Below, piece by piece: positions 17,373 to 28,400 of a stretch of DNA of 64,000 nt. The translations under genes were made by a program, and so were the position numbers. The notes under the pieces were generated by a model. It had not been told where the DNA came from and did not search any database. It saw only the letters and a list, made by a program, of their open reading frames with translations. Each line of letters begins with the position of its first letter. Positions within the stretch are counted from its first letter, which is position 1. The DNA comes from Rhodococcus koreensis (GTDB lineage: Bacteria; Actinomycetota; Actinomycetes; Mycobacteriales; Mycobacteriaceae): positions 186,001-250,000 of the forward strand of contig NZ_FNSV01000002.1 in assembly GCF_900105905.1 (NCBI RefSeq), given 5' to 3'.

Positions 17373-17978
17373 ATGACAGGCAAAGGTCAGATGGCGTTGG
17401 CCGTGGGTGCCGGTTACATGCTGGGCCGCACGCACAAGATGAAGTTGGCGTTGATGCTCGCGGGTGCCGGAGCATCCAGTCGGTTTCCTTCCGGATCACT
17501 GGGTGTTCTCGGACAAGGAGGAAGGCTGCTCGCGAACTCACCCGAGGTTGCCAAGCTCGGCGAGACGGTCCGCAAGGAATTGATGAACGCGGCGAAGACG
17601 GCCGCGGTGACCGCGGCCAGTCGTCGCATCGACTCGCTGAACTCCCGGTTGCAATCGGGCGGTGACGAGACCCCGGACGGGAAGAGGTCCAATCGCAGGC
17701 GTCGTGAGGAGCCTGAGGACGACTACGACGACGAGGAGTACGCAGAGGTCGAGGAGGAGCCCGACGCAGACGAGGACGAGGGTTCCGAGGAGGAGGCGCC
17801 TCGCGCCCGGAAGCGTCCGGCCCCGCGCCGCCGCTCCTCGAGTAGTGGTGGTTCCCGGCCCACCCGGTCCCGGTCGTCGACGAAGAAGGACGACGAGGAC
17901 GAGACCCCCACCCGTGTCCGGAAGTCGCGCGCGAAGGCGACGACCGATGTCATCCCCATTCGACGCACCCGGAAGTGA
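17373..17978 (+). CDS. GvpY-like gas-vesicle-associated protein
   Basis: 201 aa from ATG 17373 (MTGKGQ). Residues ~5-35 form a Gly/Ala-rich hydrophobic segment (LAVGAGYMLGRTHKMKLALM), followed by a helical part and a long tail of acidic blocks alternating with Arg/Ser/Lys blocks. This arrangement matches the protein of the actinomycete gas-vesicle clusters usually called GvpY (often misannotated as DNA primase). It has no enzyme motif. It is 6 nt from the GvpZ-like gene and should be co-transcribed with it. Likely a wall- or chaperone-associated accessory; role unproven. Confidence 0.65.
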   Translation: MTGKGQMALAVGAGYMLGRTHKMKLALMLAGAGASSRFPSGSLGVLGQGGRLLANSPEVAKLGETVRKELMNAAKTAAVTAASRRIDSLNSRLQSGGDETPDGKRSNRRRREEPEDDYDDEEYAEVEEEPDADEDEGSEEEAPRARKRPAPRRRSSSSGGSRPTRSRSSTKKDDEDETPTRVRKSRAKATTDVIPIRRTRK

Positions 17979-17984
17979 TCAGCG

Positions 17985-19325
17985 ATGACCTCGAATCTCG
18001 ACAGTGCGGCGAAGAAGCTGCGCAAGAATGTCTCCGGTGCGTCCGGTGAGGCCGCCTCGGTGTCACCGCTGCAGAAGGCGGCGCAGGGCCTGCTCGGCAC
18101 CGTGACCGACAAGGCGTTATCCACCGTCTCGGACAAGGTGGCGGGCGCGACCGGCCGGCTGACCGACTACGCCGAGGGCGGCGGTGGCAGCCTACTGTCC
18201 GCGGTCACCGGCAACGGCAACGGCAACGGCAACGGTGACGGGAACGAGAAGGGCGACGGCAAGTCACTGTTCTCCGGGCTGACCGACAAGGTAAAGGACA
18301 CGGCGTCGAATCTGAAGGACGCGGTCACCGGCGGCGGTGGTGGCGGTAAGGGCAAGAAGCTCAAGTTGACCAACATCGTCGAAACGATCGATGTCGGTGT
18401 CCCGGTCCAACTGGCGTACAACCAGTGGACCCAGTTCGCCGACTTCCCCTCGTTCATGAAGAAGGTCGAACGAGTGGAGCAGGAAGCGGACGAGAAACTG
18501 GAATGGAAGGCGCAGATCTTCCTGTCGCATCGAACCTGGGAGGCGTCGATCCTCGAGCAGGTTCCCGATGAGCGGATCGTGTGGCGGTCGAAGGGCGCCA
18601 AGGGCTTCATCGACGGTGCGGTGACGTTCCACGAGGTGACTCCCGATCTCACCCGCATCGTTCTGATCCTCGAGTATCACCCGAAGGGCTTGTTCGAGAA
18701 GACGGGAAACCTGTGGCGGGCGCAGGGTCGGCGAGCGCGCTTGGAGTTGAAGCACTTCGGACGCCACGTCATGACCCAGTCCGTTCTCCATCCCGACGAG
18801 ATAGAGGGGTGGCGCGGAGAAATCCGGGACGGCAAGGTCGTCGAGCCCGAGGAAGTGGAACCAGAAGACGAGCAGGACGAAGCGCAGCCGGACGAGGGCG
18901 AAGAGGACGAGACCGAGGAGCCCGCTGAAACAGACGAGACCGGGGGCGAGTACGAGGAGCCGGAGGAAACGGACGAAGGCGAGGAGCCGGAGGAAACAGG
19001 GGAGGACGAGGCCGAGGAAACGGACGAGTACGAGGAACCCGAGGAGGACACCGAGGAGCCGGAGGAAACAGACGAGACCGAGGCTGAGGAGCCCGAGGAG
19101 GAGGCTGAGGAGCCCGAAGAGGAGACCGAGGAGGCATCACCGCCGCCAGCACGTCGTGGCCGCCCGCGTAAGACCGCGGCCGCGAGTGAGGACAAGGCGC
19201 CGGCACGCCGGGGTCGCCCGCGCAAGACGGCGGCCGCGAGTGAGGACAAGGCGCCGGCACGCCGTGGCCGCCCACGCAAGACCGCGGCCAAGTCCGCCGG
19301 TTCGAAGCAAGGAGCGCGGCGATGA
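17985..19325 (+). CDS. GvpZ-like SRPBCC-domain protein with acidic tail and AT-hook-like repeats
   Basis: 446 aa. Residues ~1-125 are low-complexity with a (GN)n run and Gly-rich spacer. An SRPBCC/START-like domain spans ~125-270 ([54 protein letters not shown]). Residues ~285-390 are almost wholly Glu/Asp/Pro/Thr. The last 60 hold three copies of [11 protein letters not shown], each with the GRP core of an AT-hook. The SRPBCC part matches the gas-vesicle gene called GvpZ in Streptomyces clusters. The stop overlaps the next gvpA start by 4 nt. The charged tail is unusually long. Confidence 0.7.
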   Translation: MTSNLDSAAKKLRKNVSGASGEAASVSPLQKAAQGLLGTVTDKALSTVSDKVAGATGRLTDYAEGGGGSLLSAVTGNGNGNGNGDGNEKGDGKSLFSGLTDKVKDTASNLKDAVTGGGGGGKGKKLKLTNIVETIDVGVPVQLAYNQWTQFADFPSFMKKVERVEQEADEKLEWKAQIFLSHRTWEASILEQVPDERIVWRSKGAKGFIDGAVTFHEVTPDLTRIVLILEYHPKGLFEKTGNLWRAQGRRARLELKHFGRHVMTQSVLHPDEIEGWRGEIRDGKVVEPEEVEPEDEQDEAQPDEGEEDETEEPAETDETGGEYEEPEETDEGEEPEETGEDEAEETDEYEEPEEDTEEPEETDETEAEEPEEEAEEPEEETEEASPPPARRGRPRKTAAASEDKAPARRGRPRKTAAASEDKAPARRGRPRKTAAKSAGSKQGARR

Positions 19326-19735
19326 CGTCGATACAACCCGCAGGTCGTGGCGGTGGCGGCGGCGGAGTCAGCGGCGGGCCCAGCTCGAGCAGCCTCGCCG
19401 ACGTCATCGACACCATCTTGGACAAGGGCCTCGTGATCGACGCGTACGTGCGCGTGTCGCTGGTCGGCATCGAGCTGCTGACGATCGACGCCCGCGTCGT
19501 TGTCGCCAGCGTCGACACCTACCTGCGGTTCGCGGAAGCGGTGAACCGGCTCGAGATCGGCAGCGAGCCCAAGGGGCTGACGGACCTGGCTGGAGGCGGC
19601 GATGGCGACTCTGAATCGAAAACCCAGGGCGCACTCGGAGCCGCCGGCGAAAAACTCGGCGACCTCCTCGGCGGCGGACAGGAAGAACCTCAGCGCGAAC
19701 GGGTTTCACGCAAGTCCACTCGCGAGGACAAGTGA
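19322..19735 (+). CDS. gvpA: Gas vesicle structural protein GvpA, copy 2
   Basis: 137 aa. Same core as copy 1 ([19 protein letters not shown] etc.), with a Gly-rich N-terminal extension and a distinct C-terminal tail ending in RKSTREDK. Coupled by 4-nt overlap to the GvpZ-like gene upstream. Its partner gvpF directly downstream is truncated, so this module is broken. Confidence 0.9.
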   Translation: MTSIQPAGRGGGGGGVSGGPSSSSLADVIDTILDKGLVIDAYVRVSLVGIELLTIDARVVVASVDTYLRFAEAVNRLEIGSEPKGLTDLAGGGDGDSESKTQGALGAAGEKLGDLLGGGQEEPQRERVSRKSTREDK

Positions 19736-19980
19736 TGTCAAATCGTCCCGCTGGTCGTCTGCGCGACACCGGCGACGGCGCGCAGAAACGTCGGAACAGA
19801 ACACCAACGACACCCGAGGAGCCACGTCCCAACGGTGTCTACGTGTACGGCATCGTGCCGACCGGTGACCGGCGTCCGAGGAGCCGACCGGTCGGACCGT
19901 TTCGCGCAGGGGTGGGCGCGTCGAATTACTCAGTCCTTAGCGGTCTCTGCTGGATTGAGCGTCCGGGGTTCCTGGGGTAG
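19735..19980 (+). pseudogene. Truncated gvpF, copy 2
   Basis: Starts at the ATG that overlaps the gvpA stop. After a 36-residue lead it encodes GVYVYGIVPTGDR, the first strand of GvpF, then abruptly switches to unrelated sequence and stops at 19978-19980. Sequence after the break (GGGGTAGTCCGGTAG, ~19970) resembles that upstream of the copy-1 module, so a recombination joining two modules removed ~220 codons. Confidence 0.75.
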
Positions 19981-20147
19981 TCCGGTAGGCCGCACGTACA
20001 TCTCCATTTCGGTTCTGCACCGGGACGAGCTGGACGCGGCGAGAGCGCCGAGCGGGCCGAGAAACGACCGGTACCGCCACGCGTCACCGAGCCGCCCGCA
20101 CGCGGTGTTGCGGGAGGGGCGAGAGCGGGGCAGGGAGGAGCGAGGAG

Positions 20148-20513
20148 ATGACCACAGCGGGCGGGCCGAGTTCGAGCAGTCTGGCCGACGTCATTGACAC
20201 CATCTTGGACAAGGGCCTGGTCATCGACGCATACGTGCGGGTCTCGCTGGTCGGTATCGAACTGCTGACCATCGACGCCCGGGTCGTGGTCGCCAGTGTC
20301 GACACCTATCTGCGATTCGCGGAGGCGGCGAACCGGCTGGCGATCGGCAGCGAGCCGAAGGGGCTGTCCGATCTGGTGTCGGGCGGGACGGAGAAGATTG
20401 CGAAGTCGAAGACGAAGAGTGCGATCGAGGAGAAGCTCGGCGGGCTGCTGGGCGGGCAAGAGGAACCGGAACGGGAACGGGCGTCGCGCAAGTCGACTCG
20501 AGGTGACAGGTGA
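20148..20513 (+). CDS. gvpA: Gas vesicle structural protein GvpA, copy 3
   Basis: 121 aa. The first ~72 residues are identical or nearly so to copy 1, including the unconserved N-terminus [11 protein letters not shown], showing recent duplication. GGAGGAGCGAGGAG precedes the ATG. The tail (KSTRGDR) resembles copy 2. Stop overlaps the ATG of the following gvpF by one base. Confidence 0.92.
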   Translation: MTTAGGPSSSSLADVIDTILDKGLVIDAYVRVSLVGIELLTIDARVVVASVDTYLRFAEAANRLAIGSEPKGLSDLVSGGTEKIAKSKTKSAIEEKLGGLLGGQEEPERERASRKSTRGDR

Positions 20514-21325
20514 TGGTTACGGAGCAGACGAAGAACCAGCAGAGCGAGAACACAGAGAAGTCGGACAAGAGGCAGACGACGGGGGTGTACGTCTACGGCA
20601 TCGTCCCGGCCGACGTCGAACCCGGGGGCGACGCGACCGGGGTCGCCGACGGGAAGGTGGACGTCGTCACGGACGGTGACATCGCCGCCCTGGTCAGCGA
20701 AATATCCGTGAACCGTCCACTGGGCAGACCCGAAGACCTCCGTGCTCACGCGAACGTGCTGGACGGGACGTCCCGGGTGGCGGCGGTGCTGCCGCTGCGG
20801 TTCGGTGCGGTGCTCACCGACGCCGACGCCGTGAAGGAGGAACTGCTTTCGGCGCATGCGGACGAGTTCGCGGCGGCCCTTCAACAACTGGAGGGCAAGG
20901 CCCAGTACGTGGTGAAGGGCCGGTACGTGGAGCAGGTGATCCTGCGGGAGATCCTCGACGAAAACGAGCAGGCGGCGCAGTTGCGTGACGAAATCCGGGA
21001 CAAGTCGGAGGACGCCGGCCGCCAGGCGCGGATGGCGCTCGGGGAACTGGTGAACAACGCGATCGCCGGCACGCGCGAGGAAGACACCCGCAAGACGGTC
21101 GAGGCCCTGGGCGACCTCACCGACTCCGTCAACCGCCGCGAACCCACGCACGAGGAGGAGGCCGTGCACGTGGCGGTCCTCGTCGACGTGGACCGGCAGG
21201 ACGGACTGGAGCGGGCGGTGGGAGCGCCGGCCGAGGAGTGGGACGGCCGGGTCGAGATAAAGCTGCTCGGGCCCATGGCCGCCTACGACTTCGTGGTCAC
21301 CCAGAATCCGGCGGGGCAGGGCTGA
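20513..21325 (+). CDS. gvpF: Gas vesicle protein GvpF/GvpL family, copy 3
   Basis: 270 aa from ATG 20513; a GTG three bases earlier is an alternative. Intact family blocks: [57 protein letters not shown] and LLGPMAAYDFVV. Last gene of the gas-vesicle group. No gvpG, gvpJ, gvpK, gvpS or gvpO is found in the window. Confidence 0.9.
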   Translation: MVTEQTKNQQSENTEKSDKRQTTGVYVYGIVPADVEPGGDATGVADGKVDVVTDGDIAALVSEISVNRPLGRPEDLRAHANVLDGTSRVAAVLPLRFGAVLTDADAVKEELLSAHADEFAAALQQLEGKAQYVVKGRYVEQVILREILDENEQAAQLRDEIRDKSEDAGRQARMALGELVNNAIAGTREEDTRKTVEALGDLTDSVNRREPTHEEEAVHVAVLVDVDRQDGLERAVGAPAEEWDGRVEIKLLGPMAAYDFVVTQNPAGQG

Positions 21326-21762
21326 ACCAAGATGCGCGATCAACTCCCCGACCACGTCGAGGTCCCACAGCCCTGAAGCACCCCACAGCACCGGGCGTCT
21401 CGAACCACGCCGGCGGTGAAGGCGATCGAGGACGATCGCCAGGCGCACTCAGTACGAGGCCGGCGATCGCCACACCCTCACCCCGAAGGCGCGCGAAGGT
21501 CGCGGCCGTGCTGGTGCGGGCGGGCTTGGTCACGACCCGCTCCTCAACAGCGACCGGGCGGTCGTCGACCCCGAGCTCCATCCGCGCGGGTCGCCATCGC
21601 GTCCCGGGCCGGTCAGTGGTCTGCTCATCGCTTACCTCCGTGCGCGGGAGCGGCGCGCAGGTTTCGAAAAGAAACGTCCTTCACGTGAGGCCGCTCGGGC
21701 TCCGGCGTCTCCGCGGGCGAACGTCGTCACTTACCGGCCCGTGAATCGATACAGTCCCGAAG
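21326..21762. other. 437-bp region without a supported gene
   Basis: A minus-strand frame of ~94 codons (21581 to 21297) has a protein-like first half but no family I recognise; plus-strand frames look like its shadow. A minus-strand GGAGGTAAGCG-ATG near 21632 heads only 32 codons. Treated as unresolved, possibly decayed sequence. Confidence 0.35.
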
Positions 21763-21945
21763 ATGGCGCCAGTCCACCATCAGGATCGGCGGCGGCAGCA
21801 CCGAGACGCTCGCACTCAACTCGCCCCGCCCGGGGAGCCGGGCGAGGAACTCCTCGCCCGGGCGGTGACTGCCGCCCTGACACAGGGCGCGTCCTGGGCG
21901 CAGATCGGCGCACGGCTCGGGGTTCCCGATCTCTGCGCACCGGAC
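21763..21945 (+). pseudogene. HTH-protein fragment
   Basis: Encodes GEELLARAVTAALTQGASWAQ then IGARLGVPDL, typical of the small actinobacterial helix-turn-helix segment with the GASWAEIGxxLGVSRQ pattern. The sequence changes character right after the turn. No complete gene. Confidence 0.45.
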
Positions 21946-21981
21946 CGCGAGTGTTCCGACCGTCAGGGGCAGGACGCGATC

Positions 21982-22325
21982 GTCGACCACAAAAACGCGC
22001 GACACGTGCAGCGGCTGTGCCGGGCGCTCGGGATCTCCCGCTCGGGTCCCTACAAGCACCTGGCTACTGAGCCGGCCCGGGTCGAGCGCCAGGCCGACGA
22101 GGCCACGACGGTCGCCGAGAGCCGCGCCATCCATACCGAGCAGCGCAGCGCGTACGGCGCTCCCGCCCGCATGCCGAACTCCGGTCCTGCGGACGCAGGA
22201 TCAACCGCAAGCGGGTGGCCCGGCTGATGCGAATCCACCACGTCGTGGGCCGGCACCTGCGCCGCAGCAAGCGCACGACGATCGCGGACAAGTCGGCGCC
22301 AGCCGTCCCGGACCTGATCAGATAG
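21982..22325 (+). pseudogene. IS3-family transposase (orfB) N-terminal fragment, frameshifted
   Basis: Reads HVQRLCRALGISRSGPYKHL, RAIHTEQRSAYGAPARM, then after a +1 shift near 22175 ELRSCGRRINRKRVARLMR and a tail ending at TAG 22323-22325. This is the HTH_21 region preceding the rve catalytic core of IS3 orfB; the DDE core is absent. Confidence 0.75.
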
Positions 22326-22425
22326 TGGTGGATTCCCTGATCCTGGTGCGCTTGATCATCTGCCGCTCCTGATGGGGGCGCTAACCAACCCGGCGGAGCT
22401 GGCGCTGGCCGATGTCGAGTCGCAA

Positions 22426-25400
22426 CTAACTGGCTCCGTCGCCGAGATAGGTGTTGAGAACTCGTGCAATGTCCGCCAAAGCTCGCGGCGTGGTCATGTG
22501 AATGTGCGTGGCATCGATGGGATAGTACTTGAGGGAACCGGATATGTATGGCTTCCAGCAGCTGTCGGCAAGCTCTTCGGTCATGCCGTCGGCTGCAGCG
22601 GCGGCGAAATAGACCACGTCTCCGTCGAACGCGGGGGGTTGATAATTGGCGACCAGCCGTGGCGCGTCATTGAATGATGCGACGATCCGCTTCACATGTG
22701 ATGACTGGAGAAACTCGAATGCTCCAGTCCGCATGTGGATCAGTTCGGTCGCGTGTTCAGGCGACATGGGTGCTCCCGCGGCATCGAAGTCTTCGGCATC
22801 GAATCCAATCAGATCGGATAGCTCGACCAGAATGTCTCTTACGGTGAATTCTGGGGCCGCAGCCGATTCCGCTTCGCGTAACCGGCTGTCCAGCATCGCT
22901 AGCAGTGAGACCCTTTGCCCCAGATGGCGAAACCGTGTGGCTACGGCGTGGGCGATGACTCCGCCCAATGACCAGCCGAGTAGGTGATATGGGCCGTGTG
23001 GTTGCACGGCCTGGATCTCCCGGACGTACTGCTCCACCAGCTGCTCGATCGACCGGGGATGCGGGTCATCTTCGACAAGTTCGGGGGACTGGAGCCCGTA
23101 CATTCGCCGTCCCGGTTGGATATGTGGAGCCAAACCTGCGTAACACCAAGCTAATCCGCTGGCTGGGTGTATGCAATAGATAGGGTCTGAATTCCCGGTT
23201 GATCTGATCGGCAACAGGACGTCGAACGCCGAAGGTCCGGTCGGTGCAAGATGTGTCGAATCGTCGGAGACTGCCTCGACTTTACTGGCGATCGACTCCA
23301 CCGTGGAGTCAGCAAAGAGCCACGTAACTTGGATCTCGACGCCGAGAGCCTCTCGCAGCCGCGCACTGACCCGGGTGGCGAGCAGCGAGTTGCCGCCGAG
23401 GGTGAAGAAGTCGTCGTCGAGTCCGACCCGCTCGTGGCCGAGGACGTCGGCGAAGATGTCGGCGACGATTCCTTCCACAGCGGTGGTCGGTGGCCGGTAC
23501 TGGGGTGTTGGTAGTACGGGTGCGGGGAGTGCGCGGCGGTCGATCTTGCCGTTGGTGGTCAGGGGTAGTGCGTCGAGGATGGTGATGGGGTTGGGCAGCA
23601 TGTAGTCGGGGAGGTGTTCGGCGGCGAAGGTGTGGATGGCGGTGGGGTCGACGTGGGCGCCTGGGGTGGGCACGACGTAGGCCACCAGTTGTTCGGTGGC
23701 TGGGCCTTTGTGTACCGTCACCGCGGCGTGGGTGATGTCGGGGTGGGTGGTGAGGGTGGCTTCGATTTCGCCGAGTTCGATGCGGTGGCCGCGGATTTTG
23801 ACTTGGAGGTCGCGGCGGCCGAGGAATTCGAGGGTGCCGTCGGGGTGCCAGCGGACGAGGTCGCCGGTGCGGTACATGCGTTGGCCGGGTGGGCCGTAGG
23901 GGTTGGCGACGAAGCGTTCGGCGGTCAGGGCGGGTCGGCCGTGATATCCCCGGGCGAGTTGGATCCCGGCCAGGTGCAGTTCTCCGGTCACGCCGATCGG
24001 TACCGGATGTAAGCGGTGGTCCAGTACGTAGGCGTGGCAGTTGGTCTGGGGTGTGCCGATGGGTACCACTGACTCTTCGGGCTGGGTGCAGCGATGACAG
24101 ATGACGCTGACGGTGGTTTCGGTGGGCCCGTACTGGTTCCACACCGTCGCCGGACCGAACTGCGCCAACTGCGCGACCGTCTGCCCGGACAGCATTTCAC
24201 CGCCGAGGTAGACCACCTTCAGCCCACCGAGAGCGTCCGACGACCGGCTCGCCATCAGACTGGTTAGCACTGTTGGCACGGACGCCATGTGGGTGACCTT
24301 CTGAGCCCGGATGAGTTTGGCCAGGTAGTCGGGGTCGCGTTGGCCGTCGGGCCCTGCCAACACCACGCATCCGCCGACCTGCAGCGGTGCGAAGAGGTCG
24401 GGGGTGGAGGCGTCGAAGGTCACCGCGTTGCTCTGCAGGAGGCGGTCACCGGCGCGGTGATCGAACGCCTCCACCACCCACCGAACCTGATTGGTGATTG
24501 CGGTGTGGGCCACGGTCACCCCCTTCGGGCGGCCGGTCGATCCCGAGGTGAACATCACGTATGCCGTGTTCTGTGGGCGCAGTGGTGCGCGGCGGTCGGC
24601 GTCGGTCACCGGCGCCGCGGACATCCGTGACAGATCGATGGTGTCGGTGTGGAGGACCGGTACCGGGTCCGGCAGATCGATGTGGTCGTCGTGGGTGGTG
24701 GTCAGCATGCAGGTTGGTTGTGCCACTGCGAGAATGAAGTGGGTGCGTTCGGCTGGGTGGTCGGGGTCGATGGGTAGATATGCTCCACCGGCGGTGAGGG
24801 TAGCGTAGACTCCGACGACGAAGTCGAGGGAGCGGCGCATCCGCAGTGCCACGATGGTTTCCGGGCCTACTCCTTCTGTGATCAGGTGTCGGGCGAGACG
24901 GTTGACGCGTGCGTTGAACTCGGCGTAGGACAGGCACCGGTCCCCATCCACCACCGCGGGCGCGTCGGGTGTGCGGGCGGCCTGCGCACCGAATATCGAC
25001 ACCAGTGTGTCGGTGGTTGGAGCATGATCGGTGTGGTTCCAGTCCGCGAGGATCAGCTGTTTTTCGGTGGGGTCGAGGAGGTCGATGTCGCCGACCGGGC
25101 TGTCGGGATCGGCGACCGCAGCGTCGAGGAGTCGGGTGAACCGGTCGGCGAAGCCGCGGACGGTGTCCTCGTCGAACAGGTCGGCTGTGTAGGTGAACGC
25201 TGCGTTCAGCCCGGTGGGTGCGCCCTTGTCATAATAACGTTCGCTGATGGTGAGGGTCAGGTCGAACTGGGTGGCGGCGTGGTCGATGTCCTCGATACGG
25301 GCGTTCAGCCCAGCCAATTCCAGTTTCGGGTGCTCCTGGTTCTGGAGGACGAGCATCACCTGGAACAGTGGGTGTCGGGTGGTCGATCGTGCCGGGTTGA

Positions 25401-28400
25401 GGGCCTGTACCACCCGTTCGAACGGCACGTCGGCGTGCTCGAACGCGGCCAGGTCGGTTTCCCGGACCGTCGAGAGCAGCGTGGTGAAGTTGCTGGCGCC
25501 GTCGACCGGGGTTCGCAGCACTAGTGTGTTGACGAACATGCCGACCAGGTCGTCGAGGGCTGGGTCGCCGCGGCCGGCGACAGGGGTGCCGATCGCGATA
25601 TCGCCGGTGCCCGACATCCGGGCCAGGAACACCGCGAACGCGGTGTGCAGCACCATGAACAACGTCGCGGAGTGTTCTCGTGCGATCTCAATGAGCGAGA
25701 GGTGGGTCTCTGCGCCGAGTGTAAACGCGTGTGTCCGTCCACGGTGCGACACCATGGGCTGGGTGCGGTCACGCGGCAATTCGAGCTGATCCGGTAGCCC
25801 GGTGAGTGTGGAACGCCAGTAGGTCAGCTGCTGTGCGAGAACCGAGTTCGGGTCGTCGTCGGACCCGAGGAGTTCGCGTTGCCACAGGGTGTAGTCGGCG
25901 TACTGAACCGCTAGCGGTGGCCACGATGGCGGGTGTCCGCCTGTGCGGGCCGTGTAGGCGGCCATGAGATCCCGGGCCAGCGGGGCGATCGAGGAGCCGT
26001 CGGCGCAGATGTGGTGCAGCACCACGGCGAGCACATGCTGATCGTCGGCTGTCTCGAACAAGGCGGCCCGCACCGGCACCGAGGTGGTGACGTCGAACTC
26101 GGCCGAGGCCATCGCGGTCAGCCGCGCGGCGAGTTCGTTCTCGGTCACGGCGGCGGTGACGAATCCGCCGCTGACCTCTGCCGCCGGGACAACCACTTGG
26201 TGCGGGCCGGTGTCGGATTCGGGGTAGATCGTCCGCAGGGTCTCATGTCGGTCCACGACGTCTGCGATCGCTGCCAGCAGTGCGGCCGTGTCCATGGTTC
26301 CCGACAGGCGCAGGGCGAATGGGATGTTGTAGACCGGTGAGTGTGGGTCGAATCGGTTGAGGAACCAGATCCGTTGCTGTGCATACGATAGCGGTATGTG
26401 TTCGGGCCGGGTCCGCGGCAGCAGCGGTGCGCGTGCGCCCGTAGCCGTCCGGGACTCGAGCCACTTCGACAGTGCCTGCACCGACGATGCCTCGAACAAC
26501 ACCCGCATCGGCACCCGCACATCCAACGTCACACCCAGCCGCGACACCGCCTGCGTCGCAAGCAGCGAGTTGCCGCCGAGGGTGAAGAAGTCGTCGTCGA
26601 GTCCGACCCGTTCGCGGCCGAGGACGTCGGCGAACACCCCGGCAACGACACCCTCCACCACCGTCATCGGCGCCCGGTATTGTGGCGCCGGCAACACCGG
26701 TACCGGCAACGCCCGCCGATCCACCTTCCCACTCGCCGTCAACGGCAACCGATCGACGACGGTTATCGGCGAGGGCACCATGTAGTCGGGGAGGCGGTCC
26801 GCGACCATCGCGCGGACACGAGCCGGGTCGAGGTGGGCGCCGTCACGGGAGACGACGTAGCCGACCAACCGGTCCCCGGTGTGGTGATCGTGGTGCACCG
26901 CGGCGGCAGCCTGGGTGACGTCGGGATCAGCCGCCAGAGTTGCTTCGATTTCGCCGAGTTCGATGCGGTGGCCGCGGATTTTGACTTGGAGGTCGCGGCG
27001 GCCGAGGAATTCGAGGTTGCCGTCGGGGTGCCAGCGGACGAGGTCGCCGGTGCGGTACATGCGTTCGCGGGGTGGGCCGTAGGGGTTGGCGACGAAGTGT
27101 TCGGCGGTCAGTCCGGGCGCGCCGTGATAACCCCGCGCCAGCTGCACCCCAGCCACATACAACTCGCCCACCACCCCTACCGGCACCGGATGCAAGCGGC
27201 GGTCCAACACGTAGGCGTGGCAGTTGGTCTGGGGTGTGCCGATGGGTACCACTGACTCTTCGGGCTGGGTGCAGCGGTGACAGATGACGCTGACGGTGGT
27301 TTCGGTGGGCCCGTACTGGTTCCATACCGTTGCCGGACCGGACTGGGTCAATCGCGTCACCGTGCGCCCGGACAGTGTTTCACCGCCGAGGTAGATCACC
27401 CGCACACTGCGGAGAACGTCGGGTGGTCGGCTGGCCATCAGGGCGGTCAGCACGGTCGGTACCGAGGACATGTGGGTAATCGCCTGGGTGTGAATGAGTT
27501 CGGCGAGGTAGTCGGGGTCGCGTTGGCCGTCGGGCCCTGCCAACACCACGCATCCGCCGACCTGCAGCGGAGCGAAGAGGTCGGGGGTCGACGCGTCGAA
27601 GGTCACCGCGTTGCTCTGCAAAAGACGGTCACCGAAGCCGTAATCTGACGCAACCCACTGCACCTCGTTGGCGATCGCGCTGTGGGCCACGGTCACCCCC
27701 TTCGGGCGGCCGGTCGATCCCGAGGTGAACATCACGTATGCCGTGCTCTGTGGGCGCAGTGGTGCACGACGGTCCGCATCGGTCACCGGCGCCGCGGACA
27801 TCCGTGACAGATCGATGGTGTCGGTGTGGAGGACCGGTACCGGGTCCGGCAGATCGATGTGGTCGTCGTGGGTGGTGGTCAGCATGCAGGTTGGTTGTGC
27901 CACTGCGAGAATGAAGTGGGTGCGTTCGGCTGGGTGGTCGGGGTCGATGGGTAGGTAAGCCCCACCGGCGGTGAGGGTAGCGTAGACTCCGACGACGAAG
28001 TCGAGGGAGCGGCGCATCCGCAGTGCCACGATGGTTTCCGGGCCTACTCCTTCTGTGATCAGGTGTCGGGCGAGACGGTTGACGCGTGCGTTGAACTCGG
28101 CGTAGGACAGGCACCGGTCCCCATCCACCACCGCGGGCGCGTCGGGTGTGCGGGCGGCCTGCGCACCGAATATCGACACCAGTGTGTCGGTGGTTGGAGC
28201 ATGATCGGTGTGGTTCCAGTCCGCGAGGATCAGCTGTTTTTCGGTGGGGTCGAGGAGGTCGATGTCGCCGACCGGGCTGTCGGGATCGGCGACCGCAGCG
28301 TCGAGGAGTCGGGTGAACCGGTCGGCGAAGCCGCGGACGGTGTCCTCGTCGAACAGGTCGGCTGTGTAGGTGAACGCTGCGTTCAGCCCGGTGGGTGCGC

